Source: Chloroflexota bacterium (GTDB lineage: Bacteria > Chloroflexota > Dormibacteria > Dormibacterales > Dormibacteraceae). From it: a stretch of DNA of 64,000 nucleotides. The stretch is from contig VBEF01000036.1 in the NCBI GenBank assembly GCA_005881275.1, forward strand, positions 42,504 through 106,503. Reading direction: 5' to 3'. Below, one piece after another: positions 34,644 to 44,437 of this stretch. Within the stretch, counting starts at the first letter, position 1; the number at the start of each line of letters is the position of its first letter. Made by a program: the position numbers and the translations under genes. The notes beneath the pieces were generated by a model. That model was not told where the DNA came from. It saw only the letters and a program-made list of their open reading frames with translations, and did no database searches.

Positions 34644-35552
34644 TCAGGCGACGGCCGGCATCAACTCTTTCGCCACCAGCTCCAGCGCGTCCCCGTCGTC
34701 GAGTAGGAAGTGCTGGAGCATGAACAGGTCGATCCCCAGCCGGGCGAACTCTCGCATGCGCTCCGCGATCTGCTCGGGCGTACCCACCAGCCATGCATCC
34801 TTTCGGTTTTCGAGCACTTCCTCGGGGGTCATCCCGTTCAGGTCGTCGATCACCTCGCTGACCTGGGCTGCCCGTTCGAGCAACTCTTTCCTGTTGCGGC
34901 CGATGAGGAAGCTGGTCATCACGGAGTGGCGAATGCTGGTCGGGTCACGTCCCGCGTCACGGCAGAGCTGCTCGAGCAAATCGCGTCGCTGCCGGTAACC
35001 GTCGGCGTCGAGCTTGGAGTAATTCCATTCCGAAGCTTCACGCGCTACGAGGGGAAGCGTTCGCTTCAAGCCTTTGCCGCCGAGCAGAATAGGGATCGGG
35101 TTGCGTACGGGCTTGGGGTTCGACTTGCTCCAGGTCTCGCGAATCACCTTGATGCCGGCCTCCAGCATGTCGAAGCGCTGTCTTTCCGTATAAAAGGGAA
35201 TCCCAAATTCTCGGTGCTCATGTTCGTTCCATCCGGCGCCGACCCCGAGGATGAGTCGCCCGGTCGCGACGATGTCGACCGCCGCCGCCATGCGGGCGAG
35301 CAGAGCGGGTGGGCGAAACGTCATCGGGCTGACCATCGGGCCGATTTCGATGTTCTTCGTCCACTCGGCCGCGAGCGCGAGCGAGATCCAGCACTCGATG
35401 CAGTCCAGGTCGGGGCGCCCATTCAGCGATACGAAATGGTCGCTGCGCCGAAGCGAGGCGAACCCCAGGCGGTCGGTGTCCTGGCAGATCCTGCGCCAGC
35501 GGTCCCAGCTCAGACCCTCCTGGCCCTCGATCATGATCCCGACCCGCGCCAT
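34644..35552 (-). CDS. LLM class (F420-dependent type) oxidoreductase
   Basis: GLSWDRWRRICQDTDRLGFASLRRSDHF, RLILGVGAGWNEHEHREFGIPF. Confidence 0.88.
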   Translation of the reverse strand: MARVGIMIEGQEGLSWDRWRRICQDTDRLGFASLRRSDHFVSLNGRPDLDCIECWISLALAAEWTKNIEIGPMVSPMTFRPPALLARMAAAVDIVATGRLILGVGAGWNEHEHREFGIPFYTERQRFDMLEAGIKVIRETWSKSNPKPVRNPIPILLGGKGLKRTLPLVAREASEWNYSKLDADGYRQRRDLLEQLCRDAGRDPTSIRHSVMTSFLIGRNRKELLERAAQVSEVIDDLNGMTPEEVLENRKDAWLVGTPEQIAERMREFARLGIDLFMLQHFLLDDGDALELVAKELMPAVA

Positions 35553-36583
35553 CAGCGAGTCATCGTAAGTTCATCGGGCGATCGGAAGTTGAGGATGCGG
35601 TCTCGCGCGATTCCCGCCCGCCGCGCCATCCACAGCGCCATCGGCACGTAAGCAAACTCCGCGGGCGCGTGCGCGTCGGCGTCGATCGCAAAGTTGCATC
35701 CGTACTCGTAGGCAAGACGCGCCATCTCTGGCGAAAGGTCCATACGCGCCGGGTCGCAGTCGATCTCCAGAGCAACGCCGCGCTTGGCGGCTTCCCGGAA
35801 CACCAGCTCGAAGTCGTACGACGCACCCTCCCGCGAGCCTGGCCGGCGGCCAGTCGGATGGCCGATCACATCGACGTGCGGATGGGAGACCGCGCGCATC
35901 ATGCGTTCGGTCATGGCGGCGGGCTCCTGACGCAGCTTCACGTGCGGCGAGGCGATAACGACGTCAAGGATCTCCAGCACAGCGTCCGGGAGGTCGAGTG
36001 AGCCGTCCTCCAGGATGTCGACCTCGATGCCCTGCAGCAGGGTCATCCCATCGACCTGGCTTTGCACATCGGCCATCTCCCTCGACTGCGCGACCAGCCG
36101 TTCCGCGTTGAGGCCATGCACCACCGTGATGCGGGGCGAGTGGTCGGTGATGCCCAGGTAGCTATAGCCAAGCGCCTGCGCGCCTCGCGCCATCTCGAGC
36201 ATGGTCGCCCGGCCGTCGCTCCAGTTCGTGTGGGAATGGATATCGCCCCGGTAGTCGTCGAAGTCGAGGTCGGACTCGTCCCCTCGCTCAGGCTGCTTCG
36301 ACAGCTCGCGCAGGCGGTTCAGATAACGGCTCGCCCCGGTCTGGATCACATCGGACAGCACCCTGGCGATGCCTTCGCCGACGCCTTCGATCGAGGTCAG
36401 CTTCTCGGCGCGATGGAGCTCGGCCAGGTCGGGCCGCTGAAGCGCGAGCGACCAGGCGGCCGCGGAGAACGCCTTGGCACGAAACCGCTCCTTGGGGTCC
36501 TGGCTGCGCCGAAGCCGAAGCTGGCTGACCCGATCGCCGAGCTGGTCGACTCTCTGCTCGTCGAGCTGGGCGAGGACCCCCAT
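35552..36583 (-). CDS. PHP-domain hydrolase with N-terminal HhH (PolX C-terminal-like)
   Basis: SIEGVGEGIARVL HhH; GDIHSHTNWSDGRATMLEMARGAQALGYSYLGITDHS; IDADAHAP. Start ATG at 36583 inferred. Confidence 0.8.
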   Translation of the reverse strand: MGVLAQLDEQRVDQLGDRVSQLRLRRSQDPKERFRAKAFSAAAWSLALQRPDLAELHRAEKLTSIEGVGEGIARVLSDVIQTGASRYLNRLRELSKQPERGDESDLDFDDYRGDIHSHTNWSDGRATMLEMARGAQALGYSYLGITDHSPRITVVHGLNAERLVAQSREMADVQSQVDGMTLLQGIEVDILEDGSLDLPDAVLEILDVVIASPHVKLRQEPAAMTERMMRAVSHPHVDVIGHPTGRRPGSREGASYDFELVFREAAKRGVALEIDCDPARMDLSPEMARLAYEYGCNFAIDADAHAPAEFAYVPMALWMARRAGIARDRILNFRSPDELTMTR

Positions 36584-37078
36584 CGCCAGGGTCTGAAGGC
36601 GACGCCGGAACGCGTCTCGCGCGCTTTGCGAGAGCTGACCGACGGCTATGGCGTCAACCCGGAAGATGTCGTCGCAGACGCAACCTTCGACCAGGACTAC
36701 GACGAGATGGTCGTCGTCAAGGACATCGCGTTCTACAGCCTGTGCGAGCATCACATGCTGCCCTTCTTCGGGCATGTTCATGTCGGCTACCTGCCGAAAG
36801 GCAAGGTGGTCGGGCTGAGCAAGATCCCCCGACTGGTCGAGGTCTTCTCGCACCGCCTTCAGATCCAGGAGAAGCTCACCAAGGAGATCGCGGAGGCGTT
36901 GAGCGCGGTGCTCGCCCCGAAAGGTGTCGGGGTGGTCGTCGAGGCGCGCCACCTGTGCATGGAGATGCGCGGAGTCGAGAGGCCGGGCGGACAGATGATC
37001 ACGTCTTGCATGCTCGGCACATTCCGGCGCGACCCGCGCACCCGAGCCGAGTTTCTCGACCTCGTCAAAGGGAAGTAA
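36413..37078 (+). CDS. folE: GTP cyclohydrolase I
   Basis: LGEDPHRQGLKATPERVSRAL, IAFYSLCEHHMLPFFGHVHVGYLPKGKVVGLSK; 5' boundary uncertain (ATG 36413 or CTG 36500). Confidence 0.9.
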   Translation: MELGQVGPLKRERPGGRGERLGTKPLLGVLAAPKPKLADPIAELVDSLLVELGEDPHRQGLKATPERVSRALRELTDGYGVNPEDVVADATFDQDYDEMVVVKDIAFYSLCEHHMLPFFGHVHVGYLPKGKVVGLSKIPRLVEVFSHRLQIQEKLTKEIAEALSAVLAPKGVGVVVEARHLCMEMRGVERPGGQMITSCMLGTFRRDPRTRAEFLDLVKGK

Positions 37079-37210
37079 GCTCCGAGAGGGCAATTGGAGG
37101 GGCCCACAGGTCGCGGGCGGGATGCCACGGACCGGGTCGCTCTGGCATGGGTCGTAGCTGTGCACATCGCGCCCAACACATAAACCAGCCTTTATGCTTT
37201 AGACTGGCTT

Positions 37211-37226
37211 ATAAAGGAACCTTTAT
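37211..37226. promoter_or_regulatory. Dyad ATAAAGG-AA-CCTTTAT at arsR start (plus further CCTTTAT at 37189-37195)
   Basis: Inverted repeat spanning RBS and start codon. Confidence 0.55.
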
Positions 37227-37548
37227 GTTTCTCCAGAACCCGCGCAATGAGCTGCCCGACCATTTCCTGGGCTTCGCCAACCCCACCCGCCTGCGCATCC
37301 TCGAGCGCCTGGCCAAGCTCGGCGAGGTCAACGTCAACGACCTGGCTCTCCACCTGCACATGAGCCAGCCGCGCATCTCCTGGCACCTAAGGATGCTCCG
37401 CCTGGGCGGGGTGATCCGAACCAGACGCGAAGGCCGGCAGGTCTATTGCTCGCTCGACGTGGAGAACATCAGGCGCTATCGGGAGCGCCTGGACCAGATG
37501 CTCGGCATGGCACAGAAGATGAAAGTCGGTGAGGAGGTGGGCGCATGA
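37225..37548 (+). CDS. ArsR family transcriptional regulator
   Basis: [62 protein letters not shown]. Confidence 0.9.
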   Translation: MFLQNPRNELPDHFLGFANPTRLRILERLAKLGEVNVNDLALHLHMSQPRISWHLRMLRLGGVIRTRREGRQVYCSLDVENIRRYRERLDQMLGMAQKMKVGEEVGA

Positions 37549-38711
37549 GCGCCAATCACAGAAACGGTCAGCGCAACAAGAAGGTCCGGGTGGCCATCGT
37601 GGGCGTCGGCAACTGCGCTTCCTCGCTGGTCCAGGGCGTGCACTACTACCGTGACGCGTCGCCCAAAGACTCAGTCCCTGGGCTGATGCACGTGGACCTC
37701 GGCGGCTATCACATCCGCGACATCGAGTTCGTCGCCGCGTTCGACATCGACAAGAACAAGGTCGGGCTCGACCTGTCCGAGGCCATCGACGCCAAGCCCA
37801 ACAACACGGTTAAGTTCGCGGACGTGCCGCGCACCGGCGTCAGGGTCCAGCGCGGCATGACACATGACGGCATCGGCAAGTACCTCTCCGAGGTCGTGCA
37901 AAAGGCCCCCGGTGAGACATCGGATGTCGTCGGCATCCTCAAGAAGACGAAGGCGGACGTGCTCGTGAGCTATCTGCCCGTCGGCTCGGAAGAGGCGACC
38001 AAGTGGTACGTGGAGCAGGCGTTGACCGCAGGCGTCGGTTTTGTCAACTGTATCCCCGTCTTCATCGCGCGTGAGCCCTACTGGCAGAAGCGTTTCCTCG
38101 ACAAGACCCTCCCTATCATCGGCGACGACATCAAGTCCCAGGTCGGTGCGACCATCATCCACCGCGTCTTGACCCGCCTCTTCCGTGACCGCGGCGTGAA
38201 GCTCGAACGGACCTACCAGCTGAACTTCGGCGGGAACACAGACTTCCTGAACATGCTCGAGCGGGAGCGGCTGATGTCGAAGAAGATCTCCAAGACGCGG
38301 TCGGTCACGTCGCAGCTCGACTATGACATCGGTAAGGACAATGTCCACATCGGCCCGTCCGACTATGTGCCCTGGCTGAACGATCGCAAGTGGGCGTACA
38401 TCCGGCTCGAGGGCCGCTCGTTCGGCGACGTACCTCTCAATGTCGAGCTCAAGCTCGAGGTCGTGGATTCGCCCAACTCGGCGGGCATCGTCATCGACGC
38501 GGTGCGGTGCGCCAAGCTGGCGATCGACAGGGGCATCGGTGGCGCGCTCGAAGGTCCGAGCTCGTACTTCATGAAGTCGCCGCCCGTCCAGTACAGCGAC
38601 AACGAGGCCAGGCAGTTGGTGGAGGAGTTCATCGAAGGTGATAAGGCGGGAGTCAATGGGCGCGACCGCCGCGTCGCCCGCACCAAGCCGGCCGCAGCTG
38701 CTAAGCGCTAG
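37545..38711 (+). CDS. ino1: Inositol-3-phosphate synthase
   Basis: [62 protein letters not shown]. Confidence 0.94.
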   Translation: MSANHRNGQRNKKVRVAIVGVGNCASSLVQGVHYYRDASPKDSVPGLMHVDLGGYHIRDIEFVAAFDIDKNKVGLDLSEAIDAKPNNTVKFADVPRTGVRVQRGMTHDGIGKYLSEVVQKAPGETSDVVGILKKTKADVLVSYLPVGSEEATKWYVEQALTAGVGFVNCIPVFIAREPYWQKRFLDKTLPIIGDDIKSQVGATIIHRVLTRLFRDRGVKLERTYQLNFGGNTDFLNMLERERLMSKKISKTRSVTSQLDYDIGKDNVHIGPSDYVPWLNDRKWAYIRLEGRSFGDVPLNVELKLEVVDSPNSAGIVIDAVRCAKLAIDRGIGGALEGPSSYFMKSPPVQYSDNEARQLVEEFIEGDKAGVNGRDRRVARTKPAAAAKR

Positions 38712-39540
38712 CTACCAAGCGAGCGCGCGGGTGCTGCGCGCGTTTCCGGCTGGGCTGCGACATGCCGCGGCCGCGCCGGGCGGCACGGCATGGTTCTGGC
38801 TCAGCCGCGCCCAGCGGAACGCTGCGCTCGACAACTACGCCGCCGCGCTAGGTCGCGAGCGGTCGGACCCGGAGGTCGCGCGCGTGGCCAGGAGTGCTTT
38901 CCAGAACTATGGCCGCGTGCTCATGGACTTCCTGCTCCTGGGGAGTCTCACGCCGCAGGAGCTGATGGCGCGGATGTCGGTCGATGGGCTCGAGCATCTC
39001 GACGCGGGGTTGGCACGTGGCAAGGGCGTGATCATGGCCACGCCGCACATGGGCTCATGGGATATGGCGGGCTCATACGCGGGCGCCTTGGGCTACCGAA
39101 TCTCAGCGGTAGCCGAGCGCTTCCCTGGGTCTCTCAACGAGGCGGTGGTGGCGACCCGTCAGCGTTTCGGCTTGAACGTGATCATGCTGGGGCGCTCGGC
39201 GGTGAGGGGCATCACCGAAGCCCTGCAGGCGAACGGAGGTGTCGCCCTCCTTTGCGACCTGGAACAGGGGCCGGGGCTCACGGTGAGCTTTTTCGGGCGG
39301 CGCGCCACCGTCCCGGGCGGACCCGCGGCCTTTGCCCTCAAGACAGGCGCTTCGCTGGTGCCGGCATGCCAGTACGCGTCGGCCCCTGGCCGATACCACG
39401 TGCATCTCGACCCTCCGCTTGCCGTGCGAGAAGGCGACACAAAGGAAAGCCTCATGCAGGCTGTGATCAACCGATTCGAGGATTTCATAAAGGAGCGTCC
39501 CGACCAGTGGTACGCGTTTCGGCCGATGTTCGGCCGCTGA
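38656..39540 (+). CDS. LpxL/HtrB-PatA family acyltransferase (PIM acyltransferase-like)
   Basis: [59 protein letters not shown]. Confidence 0.82.
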   Translation: MGATAASPAPSRPQLLSASYQASARVLRAFPAGLRHAAAAPGGTAWFWLSRAQRNAALDNYAAALGRERSDPEVARVARSAFQNYGRVLMDFLLLGSLTPQELMARMSVDGLEHLDAGLARGKGVIMATPHMGSWDMAGSYAGALGYRISAVAERFPGSLNEAVVATRQRFGLNVIMLGRSAVRGITEALQANGGVALLCDLEQGPGLTVSFFGRRATVPGGPAAFALKTGASLVPACQYASAPGRYHVHLDPPLAVREGDTKESLMQAVINRFEDFIKERPDQWYAFRPMFGR

Positions 39541-39543
39541 GGA

Positions 39544-40312
39544 ATGGGCGAATGGACATGGCGAGGGTTCAAAGCCGTGCAGTCGCTGGTCGAACGCTTG
39601 CCCCGGTCGTGGGCATACGCGCTGGCCGTGCTGGCGGCGCGCGTGGCCTGGTTGTTTTCCCCGCTCGCGCGTCCGCGTCTCGAGAGAAACCTCAAGATCG
39701 CCTGCCCGGAGCTGGAGAACGACACGGCCGCGCTGCGCCGACTGTCCTGGCTGAACTTTCAGAATCACGCCAAGGCTTACGCGGACCTGATGCAGCTTCC
39801 GCGGGCGAGGGTCGAGTCGTTGCAGCCCAGGCTGAGGGTGAAAGGCCTGGACTATCTCGAGGAGGCACGCGCCGTCGGCAAGGGCGTGCTGGTCGTCTCC
39901 TGCCACATGGGCTCGTACGAGGTTGTGTCCGCGATCTGGGCCGCGACGCTGTCGCCCGTGAGCTTCTTCGCCGAAGAGCTCGAGCCTCGAGCGTTGTTCG
40001 AGTGGTACCGCGACACGCGGGCGAGGCTCGGGATCAGCGCCCTTCTTCGGCAAGCCGGCGCCGATCCCCTTGGGCCCGGCGGCGATCGCGCTGCGGCTCG
40101 GCACGCCGCTCTTCCCCGTATGCGTTTACCGATTGCCGGACGATACGTACGTGGCCGAAGGAGCACCGCTCGTCTACGCCAGGTCGACCGGCGACGCACG
40201 CGCCGACCAGGTTCGCACAACCCAGGAGCTGCTCCGGCACATCGAGCGCTTTGTCCAGCAGCACCCGGAGCAGTGGCATGTCCCGCACCGGATCTGGGCG
40301 GACACGGAATGA
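39544..40312 (+). pseudogene. Second LpxL/HtrB-PatA family acyltransferase, internally deleted and frameshifted
   Basis: CHMGSYEVVSAIWA... then frame change near 40045; FFGKPAPIPLGPAAIALRLGTPLFPV continues in another frame to 40312. Confidence 0.65.
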
Positions 40313-40319
40313 CCGCGCA

Positions 40320-41489
40320 ATGAAGGTCGGGCTTGTTTCGCCGTACGATTTCGCCTCGCCTGGCGGAGTGAATGACCACGTCCGCCACCTCGCCGTCCAG
40401 CTCCAGCAGCTCGGCCACGAAACCCGCATCTTCGCGCCTTCCAGCCGCGCGGACGTCGACTTCGACAGCGCCCGCTTCTACCGGATCGGGACGCCGATCG
40501 CGATTCCGGTCAACGATTCGGTCGCGCGCATCACGCTGAGCTTTCACCTCGCCAACCAGGTGGCGGCGATCGTCGCGGACGAAGGCTTCGATGTCCTTCA
40601 TTTCCATGAGCCGCTGATGCCGGCGCTTCCGATCACGATGCTCCGGATGTCGAACACTGCCAACGTCGGGACTTTTCATGCGTTCGCGCGATCCAATGTC
40701 GGCTATTTCTACGGCCGGCCTCTGCTCCAGCCTTACCTCGAGCACCTGCACCGGGCGATCGCTGTAAGCGAGCCGGCGCGCGCATTTGTGCAGCGCTACT
40801 TCCCTGCCTTCCCGATGCGTGTGATTCCCAACGGCGTAGACGTCAGCGTCTACCGGCCGGGTCTCGCGCCGATCCGCCATCTGCGCGACGAATGCCTGAA
40901 CGTGCTCTTCGTCGGCAGGCTCGAGAAGCGCAAGGGCCTGGGCGACCTTTTGAGGGCTTATCGCGCGATGAGCATGCGGATTCCGCAAACGCGCCTGATC
41001 ATCGTCGGCGATGGGCCGCTCCGGGGCAGGGTCGAGTCGTACGTGGCCAGGCATCGACTCCCGAACGTCGTCGTGGCGGGTTACGTGCCCGACAGCGTGA
41101 AGCCGCGCTACTACAACAGCGCCGACATCTTCTGCGCTCCCGCCACGGGAGCCGAAAGCTTTGGCATCGTGCTGCTTGAAGCCCTGGCGTCCGGTCTCCC
41201 GGTTGTCGCAACCGAGGTGCCGGGCTACATGTCCGTGCTCGAGTCCGGCCGCGACAGCGTCACGGTGCAGCCGAAAAACTGGCGCGAGCTGGCTGCGTCG
41301 CTGGTCATCCTCGCGCGCGACGCCGAGCTGCGGCGAAGGCTTTCCGACTATGCGATTCAGAAGGCCAGACGCTACTCGTGGGAGCTTGTGGCATCTGAGG
41401 TCATCGAGGTCTACCAGGAGGCGCGTAAGGCACTCGCCGCACGACCGGCGGCAACACTGGAGGTGACGGGTGTTCACCACGCGGTTTGA
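40320..41489 (+). CDS. PimA-like GDP-mannose-dependent glycosyltransferase (GT4)
   Basis: VGLVSPYDFASPGGVNDHVRHLA, FDVLHFHEPLMP, IPNGVDVSVYRP, CAPATGAESFGIVLLEALASGLPVVA. Confidence 0.85.
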   Translation: MKVGLVSPYDFASPGGVNDHVRHLAVQLQQLGHETRIFAPSSRADVDFDSARFYRIGTPIAIPVNDSVARITLSFHLANQVAAIVADEGFDVLHFHEPLMPALPITMLRMSNTANVGTFHAFARSNVGYFYGRPLLQPYLEHLHRAIAVSEPARAFVQRYFPAFPMRVIPNGVDVSVYRPGLAPIRHLRDECLNVLFVGRLEKRKGLGDLLRAYRAMSMRIPQTRLIIVGDGPLRGRVESYVARHRLPNVVVAGYVPDSVKPRYYNSADIFCAPATGAESFGIVLLEALASGLPVVATEVPGYMSVLESGRDSVTVQPKNWRELAASLVILARDAELRRRLSDYAIQKARRYSWELVASEVIEVYQEARKALAARPAATLEVTGVHHAV

Positions 41490-42018
41490 GGCCTGGGTCC
41501 GGCGCCAGGCGGAGGCGCTGGTGTCTGCGCTCGGTCGCAGCCCCATCACTCCCAACCAGGTCACGGTGGTTGGCCTCGGACTTACCTTCCTCGCCGCCGG
41601 CCTTGTGGCTTTTGGCCACCTGCGATGGGCCGGGGTCGTGCTGATCTTCGCCGGCACGTGCGACATCCTCGACGGCGCACTGGCGCGCTCGACCCACGCA
41701 AGCTATTGGCTCGTCCTGGCTACGCTGGCTGCGCTCGCCGGCTCGTTCCTGGTGAGCTACGTGCGCGCCCGCGCGCAGAGCCTCGGTTTTGTTTGCAAAA
41801 CGGGTCTGTTCCAGCGGCCAGAACGTGTTGTCGTGACGGTCGTCGGACTGCTGGTTGGCGGGTACGTGCTTTACGGCGTCGTGTTCCTGCTGGCGATCGT
41901 CACCAACATCACCGCTCTGCAGCGCATCCGAGAGGTGTGGCTCCAGGGCCGAGCCCAGCGCCTCGAGCGTGAGCGCGAGACAAAGGCGCGGCGGGCCGCC
42001 ACCAACCAGGCGCCATGA
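41470..42018 (+). CDS. CDP-alcohol phosphatidyltransferase (PgsA/PIP synthase-like), lacking GxxxDxxxD half of motif
   Basis: CDILDGALARS present; directly followed by YWLVLATLAALAGSFLVSYVRARAQSLGF...FQRPERVVV. Confidence 0.75.
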   Translation: MFTTRFEAWVRRQAEALVSALGRSPITPNQVTVVGLGLTFLAAGLVAFGHLRWAGVVLIFAGTCDILDGALARSTHASYWLVLATLAALAGSFLVSYVRARAQSLGFVCKTGLFQRPERVVVTVVGLLVGGYVLYGVVFLLAIVTNITALQRIREVWLQGRAQRLERERETKARRAATNQAP

Positions 42019-42965
42019 CCGATCCGTTCGAAGCCGTAGCCGGCCACACGCAGGCCCTCGACCAGCTGCGCTCGCAGGTCAGGACCGACCGGCTGGCCCA
42101 CGCGTACCTTTTCGTTGGCGAGTCTGGGCTCGGCAAGGCAATGACCGCGCGTGCGCTGGCGTCCGCACTTCTGCCCGAGGCGCCGCTGACCCGGCACCCC
42201 GACTACTGGGAGGACGACCGGATCAAGCCACTCTCCATCAACGAGATTCGCCTTCTGCCCGACAAGCCGCCTGAGTTTCACGAGCTTTCGCTGCAGGCGT
42301 TCTTGAACCTCAAGCCGGCGATTGGGGGGCGCCGCGTCGTGGTGGTGACGAATGTCGGGCGGGTCCGCGACCAGGACCAGGGCGTACTGCTCAAAACCCT
42401 CGAGGAGCCGCACCCTCATCGCGTCATCGTGTTGACGACGCCGAGCCTCAATCCCTTCGTCGTGCTGCCCACCGTGGTCTCGCGCTGCCAGCGCCTCTTC
42501 TTCCATCCTGTTCCGGCACTCGATATCGAAAAGCTTCTCGTCTCGAACGGCGTCGAGGCCAAGCGATCGAAATTGCTGTCCGAGCTTTCGGGCGGACGTC
42601 CGGGTTGGGCGATGCGGCGCGCGAGGGACGAGGGCGTGATCGAGCTGCACCACGTATGGACCCGCCGCCTGGAAGAGACTTTTGGGTCGCCTGCCGACGT
42701 CCCCTTGCAGCTGGCGGCGCAGCTCGACTCGGAGCAGATGGCCTGGCGGCGCAGCGAAGGGGATGAGGAAGACCCGGCTTTGTTTGCCATCGCGAGCTGG
42801 CAGATCGAGCTTCGTCGTCGCATGCTCGCCACTCGCGGCCGCGAGCAGGGAAGGTGGGCGCGGCTGGTCGAGCTCTCCTATGACACGCTCGGCTACCTCG
42901 AGCAAAACGTGAGCCCGCGACTTGCCCTGGAAACGTTCTTGCTCGAATGCCGAAAAGCGTCGTAA
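42015..42965 (+). CDS. holB: DNA polymerase III delta' subunit-like
   Basis: LAHAYLFVGESGLGKAMTARAL, GVLLKTLEEPHPHRVIVLTT, LPTVVSRCQ. Confidence 0.82.
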   Translation: MTDPFEAVAGHTQALDQLRSQVRTDRLAHAYLFVGESGLGKAMTARALASALLPEAPLTRHPDYWEDDRIKPLSINEIRLLPDKPPEFHELSLQAFLNLKPAIGGRRVVVVTNVGRVRDQDQGVLLKTLEEPHPHRVIVLTTPSLNPFVVLPTVVSRCQRLFFHPVPALDIEKLLVSNGVEAKRSKLLSELSGGRPGWAMRRARDEGVIELHHVWTRRLEETFGSPADVPLQLAAQLDSEQMAWRRSEGDEEDPALFAIASWQIELRRRMLATRGREQGRWARLVELSYDTLGYLEQNVSPRLALETFLLECRKAS

Positions 42966-43874
42966 GGAAAGCCCTCGAGGGCTTCCAGCCATACACCCCG
43001 GGTGAACAGCCGCCCGACGGCGAGGGTTGGGTCAAGCTCAACACCAACGAGTCGCCTCTGCCGCCATCGCCGAAAGTCCTGCAGGCGATCAAGGCGGCCA
43101 CCGATGAATCGCTCCGGCTCTATCCGAGCCCGACGGCCGCCCCAGCGCGCCGAGCTATCGCGCGGCATTTTGGCATGGATCCAACCCACGTCACGGTTGG
43201 AAACGGCGGCGACGAGATGATCGAGCTTTGCTTCCGGGCGTTTGCCGGGGCCGGCGACACGGTGGCCTATCCCACCCCGACGTATCCGCTCTTCGACCCC
43301 CTGTGCCGAATCCACGAGGTCAGCCCGTCCCGCCATCCCACCGAGCTGCACTGGGAGCTTCCACCCAGCCTGGGCCCGGATCCCTCGCCGCTCAAGTTCG
43401 TGGTCAATCCGAACTCGCCGACCGGAGCGCTGTTTGACAAGGGTGCCCTTCTCCAAGTCGTATGCGCTGGCCGGACTGCGCGTCGGCTTTGCCTTGGGAG
43501 CACCGGAGCTGATCGAGTCGCTCGACGCGGTCAAAGACTCTTACAACCTCGACCGATTGGCCATCGTGGGCGCGGTCGCGGCGATTGAAGACGAGGCCCA
43601 CCACCGAAAGCTTGTTGAGGCGGTGGTGGAGAATCGCGAGGATCTCACCCGCGACCTGGGGCGGCTCGGGTTCGACGTCGTTCCCTCGGCGACTAACTTC
43701 GTCTTTGCCAAACCGCCCAAGCCGGCGGCCGGCGTAGTTGCGGCGCTGCGTGAGCGCAAGATCCTGGTCCGCCATTACGATCGTGAGCCGATCGCGGGTT
43801 GGATTCGGACCACGATTGGCACACGCGACCAACACGACAAGCTGCTGGCCGCCTTGAAGGAGATTCTCATTTGA
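42947..43874 (+). pseudogene. hisC: Histidinol-phosphate aminotransferase, internally deleted and frameshifted
   Basis: KLNTNESPLPPSPKV...FVVNPNSPTGALF in one frame; FSKSYALAGLRVGFALG...TIGT in another; break near 43440. Confidence 0.75.
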
Positions 43875-44437
43875 CCGCACCGACACGCGACGAAGCATGG
43901 GAGCTCGTCACCTCTATGACCAAGTCGGAACAGCTGCGCCGCCACATGCGCAGCGTCGAGGCCGCCATGCGCGCCTACGCCCGCCGTTTCGGCGAGGACG
44001 AAGAGCGCTGGGCTGTGCTCGGCCTCATCCACGACTGGGACTACGAGTCGGGGCCGACCGCTGAGCTGCATCCCATGCGCGGCATCCAGATGCTGCGCGA
44101 CAAGGGTTGGCCCGAGGACATCCTGGACGATATCGCCTCGCACGCCGACTACCTCGACGTTCCTCGGAACACGAATGCACGCAAGGCGCTCAACGCGGTG
44201 GACGAGATGTGCGGATTCATCATCGCGTGCGCGCTTGTCAAGCCCGACAGATCGCTGAGCTCGGTCGAGGCGAGCACCGTGCGCAAGAAGATGAAAGACA
44301 AGGCCTTTGCGCGGGGCGTGCATCGAGAGGAGCTCGTGGCGGGCGCCGAGGCCCTCGGTATACCCTTCGACGAGCACGTGGAGTTCGTCCGCGATGCCCT
44401 GAAGCCGATTGCACAGGAGCTTGGACTGAACCCATGA
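43871..44437 (+). CDS. HD-domain protein
   Basis: RHMRSVEAAMRAYARRFG...LGLIHDWDYE. Confidence 0.8.
   Translation: MTAPTRDEAWELVTSMTKSEQLRRHMRSVEAAMRAYARRFGEDEERWAVLGLIHDWDYESGPTAELHPMRGIQMLRDKGWPEDILDDIASHADYLDVPRNTNARKALNAVDEMCGFIIACALVKPDRSLSSVEASTVRKKMKDKAFARGVHREELVAGAEALGIPFDEHVEFVRDALKPIAQELGLNP

Noticed and set aside
39852-41666. 604-aa minus-strand ORF opposite the acyltransferase/PimA region
   Set aside because: Antisense shadow; no recognisable motif.
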